Of a stretch of 64,000 nt of DNA, positions 53,450 through 64,000 are shown piece by piece. The stretch is from Isoetes taiwanensis (lineage: Eukaryota > Streptophyta > Lycopodiopsida > Isoetales > Isoetaceae): contig JAJEKV010000045.1 of assembly GCA_021234155.1 (NCBI GenBank), forward strand, positions 7,983,105 to 8,047,104, written 5' to 3'. The translations under genes were made by a program, and so were the position numbers. Under the pieces are notes generated by a model that worked only from the letters and a program-made list of their open reading frames with translations, was not told the DNA's origin and did not search any database. Position 1 is the first letter of the stretch. Each line of letters opens with the position of its first letter.

Positions 53450-54504
53450 ATAAATCAATTCTAAGAGCCTAAAATTGGAAGGATTCAATCTAGAGAAGAA
53501 TGAAACTAGCATAATGGTGTACCAACTTTTTCAATCCTTGGTTCAACCTGTTGTGCTGTTGTATGGAGTGCCGGTTTGGGGGATGACCACCTCTGCAAAG
53601 CTTTGGGGGCAGATTGAAACAGTCCAGAAACTGTTCCTGCGCGAAGAATTGGACGTGAAAATCCAAACACCACATGCTATAATATTAGCGGAGGCAGGTA
53701 TGTTCCCTTTGGAATTACAAGCATTATATCAAACCATCAATTTTGTCAACAGTATCCGTGAGCGATCTCATGACCGCTTGTCTCATCAAGCAATGATGGC
53801 TTGCTGAGCAACAAGGTTGGATGCATGATGTCATGGAATGGGCAGGTCGATGGGGGGTGCAGGCGACCAATTGGCTGGATTGTAAAGCAGATGCTCGAGC
53901 ACTTGTAGAAAGGCTAGCAATTGGAAGATCATGGCAGAACCCTAGCAGCAGGATGAAACACTACAACCTCAATGTGAACTCAATGCAAGAATATAAGCAA
54001 CCCTAGTAGCAGGATGAAACACTACAACCTCAATGTGAACTCAATGCAAGAATATAAGCACCAAGGATACTTGTTGAAACACTACAACCTCAATGTGAAC
54101 TCAATGCAAGAATATAAGCACCAAGGATACTTGTTGGCTGACATTCCGAGATCCATGAAACATATCATTGCCCGCTACCGGACAAGCTCGCACAGATTGG
54201 CAGTGGGAACGAGCAAATGGTATAAGATACCAATGGAGAAGCGGATCTGCAAATTGTGTGAAAGGCAGTATAGGACGAAGACCATGTGTTTGTTCACTGT
54301 CCAACATTCAGTGATATCCGAGCTAAGATCTACTTTGCAGTTTTTTAATTTTCAAGCATTGTTCTCATTACCGTACTACGGTTTAGGATAGTATATTAAG
54401 ATGGTGGATGCACACCGTAACTTATTGCTCAAGAGCAGATATTAACATGTACTGAGCGCTCCATAGGGCCCAAGAGAGCTAGATCAAATAAATAAATAAA
54501 TAAA
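53450..54504 (+). pseudogene. LINE 3' end with AAAT tail
   Basis: Reads LFQSLVQPVVLLYGVPVWGM, then IETVQKLFLREELDVKIQTP and AEAGMFPLELQAL, the post-RT region of plant non-LTR retrotransposons. A final Cys region (RICKLCERQYRTKT) lies near 54245. The element ends in a clean (AAAT)n tail at 54485-54504. The RT core is missing (5' truncated), and the frame is broken at 53805 and around the triplication. Confidence 0.82.
53940..54136 (+). repeat. Three tandem copies of a 60-bp unit
   Basis: GAAACACTACAACCTCAATG... recurs at 53954, 54017 and 54076 with a period of about 60 bp. Copies 1-2 share their left flank (CCTAGCAGCAGGAT) and copies 2-3 share their right flank (CCAAGGATACTTGTT). It lies within the LINE tail and lengthens one local frame. 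Confidence 0.93.
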
Positions 54505-55811
54505 GTTCCTTGGTGATCATTGTGCACCAAACTTCCCTTTTGTGTAATTTCAAAGACCCATTTGCTTTTGGGCATAGCGACATCTCTGTTGCAGGCTCAA
54601 TTTGCTTGACAAAAAGCCTAAGGAGCTTGCCATATCAGAGAAAGAGAAAACCCATAATTTTTCTGAAGAGAAATGTCATAACCAACATTTATAAAGCTCG
54701 CATAGCCTCTCTTCCTCAAACCTACCTGAGGCTGAGGTTGAGCTTTGTTGTTTCACCGCTATAGTAGACCAGAAAAAGAACGTAACATAGGTATTTCTTC
54801 TTTCAAGCTTCTGAGGTATTTCTTCTTTCAAGCTTCTGGCCGGAGCATATAAAGGATCTTCTCCAGATGGATCCACCATAGTCGTGAAAAGAGAATTTCC
54901 TCCTGTCATCACAGCCAAGAAGCTGGACACATGTTGCCATGTAGTTCGTAATATGTGAACCATTTGTTCATTAGATCTCCAGCAAGGTGCATGCATCTAT
55001 GATGGTAGAAACACGGGAAGATTGCAATTTTAGGACCTTGAACCTATCACAAAAGATGGAATCGCAATTTTGGATAGATTCAATCACCTAAATATTTCAA
55101 TCCATTTCTACTAGGCCGTAACATTCCAATTTGCATGGAAATGGAGTGGAATCAGATGGAGGAGCAATGCAGGAGATAATCGAATCCTGAGCAGTCAATG
55201 CACTTAAGAATCCTGCGCAGTCAATGCACTTAAGAATGACTGCGGTTTATGGCACGAATCCGAAATACATCTCAAACCTGCAAGTTGCATAGAATAGAAG
55301 CTATCAAGATGCATGGCATAGCCCCACCCATCCAACAAAGCCCAGAATCCAAACCCCTATTTTATTTATTATGCTTTTACATGGATACCCTCGGATTAGT
55401 TTCTCATGGTTAGCGGTTTCCCATGGTTGTATCAAACCTGCGGTAACTTGTATTATTTATTTGGCCCCCTTAATAGAACTATTTTCTTTAATTATCAGGA
55501 ACACCAAACAAGCTGTGCCAATTCTTCTCCAACACTTGGCAACTTGAGCTTGAGTGCCGATCATAGCTTCTGATCATAATGGGAGTGGGCACCACAAATT
55601 ATACAAAAGATACAGCCTCCTGTAGTAATGATCCAATTAATGCTTTTTACTAGGAAAACTCTTTTACAAAAAATCTTCCAGACATATGAAAAATGGTATG
55701 TATATGCATGTGCTGGAAAGCCTGGATTACCTCCAATGCAATGGGCTAATGGAGGTTTCTCTTTGAAACGTCGCTTATGTCACTGTAAGAAAATTTATGC
55801 TTGAAGAGTTC
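54505..55811. other. No recognisable gene
   Basis: A 107-codon frame on the minus strand (54676-54996; contains MTGGNSLFTTMVDPSGED) is unassigned and may be an exon or chance. Two short tandem duplications are present: a 24-bp unit at about 54790-54838, and a 25-bp unit at about 55184-55234 (GCAGTCAATGCACTTAAGAA). Confidence 0.4.
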
Positions 55812-56910
55812 CTATTTCTGAGCATATGGAAATCTAAAACCCACAGATGGAAATACAGATGTGCGTTGACAGGCTTGAATGTTTCTTCTCATAGGCTTCC
55901 AATACTGCTCTAGTGCAATCAGGGGTAAAGATTTGCGGTTCTGTTTTGCAACTCCAATTGATCTTAAAATGGGTCCTCGTGGTTTTAAACTGGCCATCAA
56001 GTCTGAGTGTCCAACATGTACACCCTCCTGGTTGGCTTCTCGTGCATACTTTCTTATTTGCCCAACCTTTGAAGCTGCAGATGGAGACAAATCTGTCTTT
56101 TTAGTTCCTGTTTCTTTACTAGACGAGCCACTGATGTTAGCTGATGGCTGTATCCGATCAAGTGTGCGTAATAAACGATTTCTCAAGCTCTTTCCAGTCC
56201 AAATATCACGGGTCTGAATTCTTTTATGGACAGAAAGAACAATGTCAAATACATTTCGTGTGCGCCTGTAGATTCAGTTAGATGCAAACTTTAGCTATTT
56301 ATAGAGAAAATACCTGGCATACCTATCATGCATAACATCCTTCAGGATTTCACATCCAGCCAAAGTTGAATCAACTCTGAAGATTTTGATAGACTAGATC
56401 TTTGCTTCTGCCTATGATACAGTGATATAATCCCACATATAAGCTATGATGCTAAATATTTACATGCGTTTTAATGCAGCAAAAAGCCTGTGCTTGATCT
56501 AATGTAAGCATATGATTACCAGCAAAAAACCAACAAGCACATGAAATTTAATGACATGATTAAATCAAAAGGACATTCATTACTCTATTGAACTCCTACT
56601 TGTAAAGCTGATCATCATAATCCGCAACGGTAGACAGCTTCTACAGTTTTATCTAGTTTCAAATGCTAAGTTCTAGAAAACTTTCGGCTCAACAATCAGA
56701 AAAATTACTTTCTAAACCCCCTTTCTCCTGACATTTTTATGCCGAAACCATAGATTCAAGTACTGATTCAGTAACTTCTTACCTCCGAACCTTGTCATGA
56801 ACGCTTGGAAAACGACGAAAAAGGCGCCGCTCGACTTTACAGGCAAGGCGATACGTCCTCCTTAGACCCAGAAAATAAGCAGTTGCTAGAGTGATCTCCC
56901 AAAGAACCAT
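55812..56910 (-). CDS. Conserved plant protein of unknown function, 2 exons
   Basis: Exon 1 (56783-56910, 128 nt) starts MVLWEITLATAYFLGLRRTY, a highly conserved N-terminus of a small plant protein family with a short hydrophobic segment. Exon 2 (55812-56265, 454 nt) begins with the last base of an Arg codon and continues RRTRNVFDIVLSVHKRIQT. The splice GGAG|GTAAGA ... CTACAG|GCGC joins V-R-R-R-T-R in frame. The spliced protein is 193 residues with an open frame to the stop at 55812. The second half is basic and Ser-rich (LLRTLDRIQPSANISGSSS, then KKTDLSPSAASKVGQIRKYA). I recognise the family from its N-terminal block and the middle R-R-T-R-x-V-F-D motif, but know no function. It is the only host gene here that looks intact. 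Confidence 0.82.
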
Positions 56911-57450
56911 GGTTTGTTCGTTCTTCCAAAGAGGTTTAGGGTTTATAAGAAAATGTCAGAAGACAAACCGATTATATCAAACTAGACCATTGAGATTTTG
57001 AAACTTCTTAGGAAACTACCTAAGGGGAAAACTTCACCTTAAGTATTGGTCATTGCGTGTCTGAACCACCTACAACTGAAAAAATAAAATGCTAAAGTCC
57101 AAAAAATGCCATGTATTTTATGTGCTTCAAACACCACAGTGGATATACTGTGGCATACCACGGATATGTCGTAAGGGTCAAGATAATTATACCCCAGATT
57201 GGTATATCCCAGAGCAAAAAAAGTTGCCCTCTGCGATCCCTCGCCTATCCCCTACGGAGCCCGTTTTCTTCATCCCGTTCTGCCATACTGATATCCGGGA
57301 TACCACTTGGGATATCGTCCGTCAGGATCCCCACATGCAAATCCCGACATCCGGGATCCCCAACTTGGTGATACTGGAGCATGAGATTACATGGTGGTAT
57401 CCCCCAACCCCGGATCCACAGTTGAATCCATCTCCATCAAATTAAGTCTT
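56911..57450. other. Intergenic region between two divergent loci
   Basis: Probably contains the 5' flank of the minus-strand gene at 56910 and of the SAUR pseudogene at 57451. A stretch at 57280-57420 is rich in GGGATATC/GGGATCC-like words in both directions. No gene is seen. Confidence 0.45.
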
Positions 57451-57862
57451 ATGGATGCAATTAAGCATAAGAAGATCGGTAGCATTGTTGCCAAATGGAA
57501 AAAATTTGCTCGTGCAGATAGATCGACTGTTTCTGCTGATTCTAGCATCATCTGCGGAAATGCCGATTCTTTTATTCCGCTTCCAAAACAGGGGCCTGAT
57601 CGAAATGAGGAGGACATTCCTGAAGGATCTTTGATAGTTTTTGTAGGGAAAGATTGATGCAGATTTGTGATCGATAAGCATTATTTGAATTACGAGATTT
57701 TCCAGTCCCTTTTGAAGTGTTCACAGGGATCTTTTGATGGAAAAAACAGGCATGCATCTTGCATATGAAGTAGTAATGTTTGAGCACTTGCTTTGGATGC
57801 TTGATAATAAAGATCCTGCTCTAGAGCGCACAGAATCGATGGAAGAACTTGTAGAATTCTAA
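57451..57862 (+). pseudogene. SAUR-type auxin-responsive gene, broken
   Basis: Starts MDAIKHKKIGSIVAKWKKFA and contains EGSLIVFVGKD, then CRFVIDKHYLNYEIFQSLLK and, one base later, the end EVVMFEHLLWMLDNKDPALE. This is the auxin-inducible (SAUR) domain: small intronless plant proteins that promote acid growth by regulating PP2C-D phosphatases. An in-frame TGA at 57655-57657 sits in the middle of the conserved F-V-G-x-x-x-x-R-F-V-I block. An extra A in the A-run near 57740 shifts the frame. The rest runs to TAA at 57860-57862. Two small lesions in an otherwise conserved domain point to recent inactivation or consensus error. Confidence 0.82.
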
Positions 57863-58574
57863 GTGCTGATCTGAAAGATATGAATACTGTGCTCGAAGGT
57901 CTTAAGAAAAAGTGTTGAACACTTGATCCCTTTTGTATTTTGATTTATGGAATGAAGATCATTGATCTCGAATATCTTGTACTTCCGAACTTTTGAATGC
58001 AATGGAAATTACTTTAATTGAAAAACTTGTACTATTATTGAAGTTTAGATGTAAATTCCTTGTATTATTACTGCACTTAAGCTGGAAAAACTTCTATAGT
58101 TTCAAAACTTCAAAAAAATTATGACCTTCAAACCTAAAGAAAGACTAGGTCATTATGGTTTATAATGGCAGACTGAAACACAATGAAATTGCCTGCTGTG
58201 GACCTTTATGTTGGGGTAGCAACAATAGGTAGTCAACACTATCTGCTTATTTGGAATTCAATAAGAATGTACTATATTTGAGCTAATAACAAGACAAGTT
58301 AGAGACCTTCTCAACATGTTAATATTAACTAGATCTTTTAAGTCCAAAGCTGTTTATTCATATTCAATTCAATTCGGTTCAATTCAATCCAATCCACGAG
58401 GGCCTCTACTTTCCACTGGAAAAATTCAATTGCAATTCAATTGATCGGTGACATATGGCTTGCAAGTTTTTGACCTATCTTTTAAGAAAGATAGCAGTGA
58501 CTATCATGACGTAGATGTGATTGCGCTTCCGCATATACACATCTTATTTCATTTTCTATTGCAAGACATCATGA
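57863..58574. other. No recognisable gene
   Basis: AT-rich sequence downstream of the SAUR pseudogene, with a short AATTCAATTC-type tract near 58358-58440. No gene seen. Confidence 0.45.
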
Positions 58575-59123
<549 letters not shown>

Positions 59124-59389
59124 AACCCAACTAAAAAATTTGTTGCATTTAAAGAGTTTATTTTTTCCTATTGTTGGGGTGTACCACAGAGGGTTCAAAA
59201 CCCACTGGCTACTATCAAATGAAGAAGTGGATAAGTGCAAGACTCATTACGTGTGGTGTGTGCTGCGAAGGAAGTGGGTGAGTGCGAGTCTCATCATGTC
59301 TAAGAATGAGTCGCCGTGAGTCGTCATATGTCCTAGGGGGTTGCTATCAATGTGGTATGATCTTAAAAACTACTTACTAACTATGACTC

Positions 59390-60947
59390 TGTGACGCTCC
59401 CTGAACATATACGGCACTCCGGACGTATACATACAGGGACTTCCCCCTCCCATGGCAATCAACTCGCCATGAGCAGGGCCCTCCGTCTACCTCGGACTAA
59501 CTGCATAGCAGATACCCGGGGGAAGGATATGGAGGTGTCATTCCGGTCCATGCCTTCAATGGATCTCCTATATCACGGAAGCGTGAATACAAGGTTAGCA
59601 CACAACATAATCATATAATAAGTAACCACCACGAAGAGTGGTTCATCCATCCAACTGATAACAACAGAGAAGATACATCTAATGCTAAGAAAAACATCCC
59701 AAACCCAAGGTTCTATCCTGGCTCAGACTCCAATGGGGATCGACTGACGGCTAGGTCTCGAGGAAGATCGTGAGACAATCTTAACATGGCATTGGCTGGC
59801 ATAGAACATTGGCTCGGGGTTGTCCACTCCATCCGCCCCTCCCCGTGCACACTTTGCGGATGAGTCAATCAAGCTATGGTGCCATTGTAGCCTTCCCGGA
59901 GACGCAATCCCAAGGAATCACCCTTGAGACTACTCCCAAGTTACATCTCCCGGTCCGATGAGGCAGGTCGAGAAGTGTCCCTTCCCAGTCGCGGTGAATC
60001 CATGGGTGAGCTAGAGAACACGCGTGCCGCATCGGCGACCCCCGCATCCGTACCCGACCTACTCCCTAACTTTATCTTCAAAGTACAGGATGATCACATC
60101 ACTGTACCCAGGGAGTGTCAGACCCATACCCGGCCCTCTACGTGACCGACTATTAGGCCTAGCTCACTGAAGGAGTCCCCGTAGCCTTTTAAGCTCAGAC
60201 GAAACCCCACCCCACACTTCATCACTACGGCCCCTTATCTGGTGCTTCAATGATGCCATAGATTCCACAGCTCGGTGGGATCTTGTACACAGGCCGCAAT
60301 TAATGGGTATTACTGGATCTAATAGAAGCATACTAAATAAGCATAGGGTGCAGAGGTCTCTACCCCCCTTAATCCCTGTTTTCTGGAAGAACTAACAGGG
60401 ATACTACCAAAGATACATCCATCCATCACAGTGCATAATCAAGAGTTGAGAACAGTTCTAATTATCAAACAAGGGTTAATCCACATCAAAGATTAACAGA
60501 GAAGCCTAGCAGAGGCGCTGGCCCTAGAAACACCAAATTAACCTATTCACTAACCTAAATTACGGCTGGAACCGTTGTCATGTGGGATCTCCATCTTCGA
60601 ATAGGCTGGGCGCTCAGCTGCTCCTGCTCCTGGGTTCGATTTGGGGCAAATTGGGATAGGGATCCAATTTGCTGCCTCAAATTAGCATCCTTCTCCTGGC
60701 CAATCGAGTTTGGCCAGGTGTCCTCTATCTAATTAATTAATTAGCTTAACTTAATTAGCTTAATTAAGTTAATTAGACAATTATCCCTTAATTATAGGTA
60801 ATTATCCTTTAATTAAACTCTTATTAATTTAGCATAGCTAAATTAATCCTTTGTGGTTAGGTTACATACCCCCATGATGGCGTATCCTCGGCTCGTGACG
60901 TGTCAATATAATTATACGTACACCGTATAAATATGTGGAACGTCACA
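59390..60947. mobile_element. Solo LTR with 5-bp target duplication
   Basis: Begins TGTGACGCTCC and ends GGAACGTCACA, with the direct repeat GACTC on both sides (59385-59389 and 60948-60952). There is no internal coding region and no second LTR. The 1558 bp are consistent with a solo LTR left by recombination between the two LTRs of a retroelement, probably gypsy-type by its size. An AATTAATTAA-rich stretch lies at about 60728-60840, and TATAAATA at about 60926-60933. Orientation cannot be fixed. Confidence 0.82.
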
Positions 60948-60952
60948 GACTC

Positions 60953-62560
60953 ATCTTCAGTAATCATTTTGTTTGGCAAGACTAAATGAAGTTAACTATT
61001 TCCAAACTAGGGTTAAAGCAAGTGTTATACAGCCATTCATTTGCAAAAGACATTTGGTTGTATTTACGTGAAAATAGATCAGATACCACGTATAATTTTG
61101 AGCACATTGTGTCCCTTGAGAAGACTCTATTATCCCTTCACTCTCAATTTTTCAAAAATATGGAATGAATGGGATAGTTTTATTGAAAATGTAATGGTCA
61201 ATTTATCTGCCAACTGTTCAAGCATGGAACATGCTTATTGCTGCTTTGACTAGATGTGAAACTATTAAAGAAGCATTTTTACATCTTTTCTATGTATTAA
61301 GCGCTCCATAGCGGGTACGAATTCACCATGTTGAGCATGACTGGCCCCTACGAAACATTCTGACCAAAACGTTTCTCGAATATTGGGTTAAAGATGGAGA
61401 TAATGTACAAACCTGCGTATCTAGTTTAGGAGGCAGTATATAGTTTGGGGGGCAGTACGTGTCTGGAAACATTGCACCATCATAAGTTACTTTAAGTCTA
61501 CAAAGTACTATCTACTTTTATTATTTTGGTCTATCATTCCAGTATTCTTGTGTACAAACAAACAATAGCCATTCACGATGTTGTTAAAGATGGACAGAAA
61601 GCCATAAAAGTGCAAATAAAACTCACTTAATGGAACAAAAACATTTCACCCTTCTTAGTGCATACATAATGATACCTAAGCCCAGTCTTCTAAGTCCCTA
61701 GGTACTGACCTAAGAAACAGAAATTATTGTCTCAGATTTAGTGGTTCTAGGACATGAGTTATTGTCTCAGATTCTTCTGCAATAAGATAAACAACACTTC
61801 TAATAATCACATATGCTTACTAATAATCTCATGTGCTTATAAGTATCAATTCAGTACATGCAATAACAGTATTAGAACTTATTAACCTTGCTCTCCATTC
61901 TCTTTTAGCACACTCTCAGAATAAGTATAATAGATACTCTCAGAATATGTATAATAGACGACTGGTAGCAATGCTGGAGTTTGCATATGAGCCTTCTTCT
62001 TTGGAGAATATAATTGCATTTGCATCATGTTTTACCGGATGCACACAATAAAGCACTTTCTGGCAGAAATCTTTGTTCGACGCCTTTTTTTTAACTCAAA
62101 GACTTTCTTGGCCATTTTGACAATGAAAATTAGAGTTTAGCGAATTACAACATCATGTCATAGTTGCAACTTTACCTTCTGCTTAAGACCACTTATCTTG
62201 ATTGAATGGTTGTTCTGTGAAACATTTAGCAAAAACAAGAGAAGCTCCATTTTGATTGAGTTTAGAAAGCTATACCTTAAGATTTATTGCACACCTATAG
62301 CAAACACATGATGAGTTCAATTTTCATAGATTTACTTCCAAATACAGTCATATTAAATGAAATACTATGAAACGTACACCCAAAACAATCTGAATGGAAT
62401 TTGATTAACAGTATAAATGCACAAGCATAGTAGTTATTAAAGCATCTAATAAGGGTAAATGCATGTTCCCCCTTTTACATAATTTCTGTGTATATGTGCA
62501 AATATTACGCCGTAAATTTGATGCAGAGGACAATTTAATACGTTACAAAGCACAAAAGAC
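60953..62560. other. No recognisable gene
   Basis: Mostly AT-rich. It contains a 21-bp tandem duplication (ACTCTCAGAATA.GTATAATAGA) at about 61913-61958. A phrase near 61302 (TTAAGCGCTCCATAG) resembles the 3' end of the LINE at 54450, suggesting a possible LINE relic. Frames at 60986-61168 are unassigned. Confidence 0.4.
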
Positions 62561-62589
62561 AGTAATATTTTACTAATTACCTCAGAAGA

Positions 62590-63460
62590 CTTTGCAGAAG
62601 ACTTTACATTTCTTGCTGGCCTAGTTCTTTGATCCTCGGCCATTTCCACTAAGCTGATAATGTTAATATCTTATAGTTTCCATCTTCTGAATTAAACCAA
62701 GGAATTTCTTCTGCATCATAAAGTAGTTTCGACAAAGATTGTCCCTCCATTTAAGAAAAAAACCAAATCCCCTTTTCCTTCGTCTGATATGAAGAAATGT
62801 ATCTAACAATATGACTCAATCCATTTTGATGTTCTCGTTTTACCCCACAATCATTTATACATGTTCCTTGAGATGACAGGTTTGATGATCTAGATGCATT
62901 TAAAAACACTTCATAATACCTTTCACGAAGACCACTCAAATGCTTGGCATCTTCTGCAACTCGACTGTGACAAAAAAGACACATCCAAAAGTCAAAACCT
63001 GCTTTATAGTATGTCAATTAAATCAAGTCATAACGACGTCTGCTTTCATGCAAATTAACAAAATGCAAAATGCACATTGCATCTATAAAAGCCCGTGCAT
63101 GCAGTTCGTTAGTTCTTTAAAACACTTTTTCATTGAGAAATTTGAGATAGACTAATATATGCAGGTTTACTATCTAGTTAGCAGGCTAGCATGTTTCCAG
63201 TATAAGCCAACGCAAGTAAATGTGGACAATGTTGCTACCAAATTCATGCCAATTAATAAACAATATCCAAAAGAACGATAGGGGGAAACTTAAGTTGTCA
63301 ATAAATCATGAAAACTTGGAATTGGGGGAATAATTACTCACCTCCATATATTTTCCTTCGTTCCTCAATTTCTTTCTTTTGAACCGCTTGTAGATAATGA
63401 ACCATAATTTCCCTTTCCAATTTCTTTCTTTTGAACCGCTTCTAGATAATAAAATAGTAA
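62590..63460 (-). CDS. Possible exons of an unrecognised gene
   Basis: Three exon-like stretches on the minus strand. At about 63353-63410, EIMVHYLQAVQKKEIEERRK then IYG ends before GTGAGT (helical, charged). At about 62760-62985, starting after GTTGCAG, EDAKHLSGLRERYYEVFLNA continues in phase with the previous exon. At 62590-62649, MAEDQRTRPARNVKSSAKSS ends at E before GTAATT. The first exon is preceded by a 50-bp tandem duplication (63366-63450) that repeats part of its coding sequence. Phase agreement between the first two favours a real gene; the third may be separate. I do not recognise the family, and the complete gene structure is not established. Confidence 0.4.
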
Positions 63461-63581
63461 CTAAATTAATCTCATATTTTATTGTTCTAATTCACTAGAA
63501 AGAATCCTAAAATAATCTCACTCTTTATTGTTCTAGTTCACTAGAAAAAAAAATACTTCCTATTGCCATTAACGACAGTTA

Positions 63582-63711
63582 ATCAGCCTCAAAGCTGTCA
63601 AAAGCACAAAGACGTAGCACATTAGGATCTAGAAGTACAAGTTCATCAAAGCATTGGTTGGCTAGCTCTATTCCTCTTTGCTCCGCTGGAGTTTCTTTTT
63701 TCACTAATATA
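63582..63711 (-). CDS. Possible terminal exon of a gene beyond the right edge
   Basis: On the minus strand the sequence reads ETPAEQRGIELANQCFDELV, then LLDPNVLRLCAFDSFEAD and a stop. The composition is protein-like and the end is acidic. Upstream sequence runs off the window. It could belong to the same locus as 62590-63460 or to a neighbour. Family unknown. Confidence 0.35.
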
Positions 63712-64000
63712 GAAAAGATATGCAAAGCACATTAACTGCTCAATAAAAAATAAAAGTCTGGACCAATCTGCTCCCAAAAGACCATTCATCTAGCATCCTT
63801 TTCTTCCTGCCATTACAGCCACATTTGGACAACTTTCAGCTATATCTGGCATCTCTAAGGAGCGTGAGAAGTTTGTTCACATGCCCCATAAGATTTGGTT
63901 CACATTCTTGCAAATTATGAGTAGTATAAGTTATCTTACTGACCATGAATAGTCCAAATATGTGCAGAAATAGTCCAAAGAACTGCCCATAGCATAATCA

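Overview
This is a gene-poor, repeat-dense stretch of a land-plant nuclear genome. Intron-containing plant genes or their remains (a GUN1-type PPR-SMR gene, a glutamate dehydrogenase, a SAUR-type auxin-response gene, and a small conserved plant protein) sit among copia, gypsy, LINE and Helitron elements. The LINE types, the PLS-type PPR fragment and the low gene density would suit a fern or another large-genome non-flowering plant. That placement is inference; the sequence alone does not prove it.

Left half (1-31,340). A decayed copia element (minus strand, 37-4634) is cut at its left end by a gypsy LTR that starts at the window edge. A gypsy element (4665-27588, target duplication AACCT) carries decayed gag-pol and an unrecognised extra 3' region. 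Nested inside it is a copia element (12821-24237, target duplication AGAAC) with one uninterrupted 1416-residue gag-pol frame. Nested in the left LTR of that copia is a 5704-bp Helitron (13527-19230) that carries a broken PPR gene fragment. All these junctions can be read to the base, giving an order of events: gypsy, then copia, then Helitron. A 5'-truncated LINE (27618-31340) follows.

Middle (31,340-46,000). A broken copy of the 5' part of the GUN1-like gene (31362-32348) lies upstream of the longer GUN1-like locus (36269-39802). The longer locus has five recognisable exons but several frameshifts and stops. Two foldback structures are present: a short one at 34857-34988 and a large, highly similar inverted repeat at 44802-45841.

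Right part (46,000-64,000). A glutamate dehydrogenase gene on the minus strand (50686 down to about 46310) is broken by an inversion. The breakpoints are inside exon 3 and inside a LINE that sat in an intron, so exons 3-4 now point the wrong way and the following exon is missing. Then come a copia fragment (51400-53010), a LINE tail with a triplicated 60-bp unit (53450-54504), and the only host gene that looks intact (55812-56910, minus, two exons, 193 residues, conserved plant protein of unknown function). After these lie a SAUR pseudogene (57451-57862), a large duplicated TCTA microsatellite block (58575-59123), a solo LTR with a perfect target duplication (59390-60947), and possible exons of an unrecognised minus-strand gene (about 62,590-63,710).

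The genes do not form a functional cluster. I found no operon-like system, CRISPR array or RNA gene. The main interest is genome remodelling: nested transposition, gene capture, gene duplication and LINE-associated inversion.
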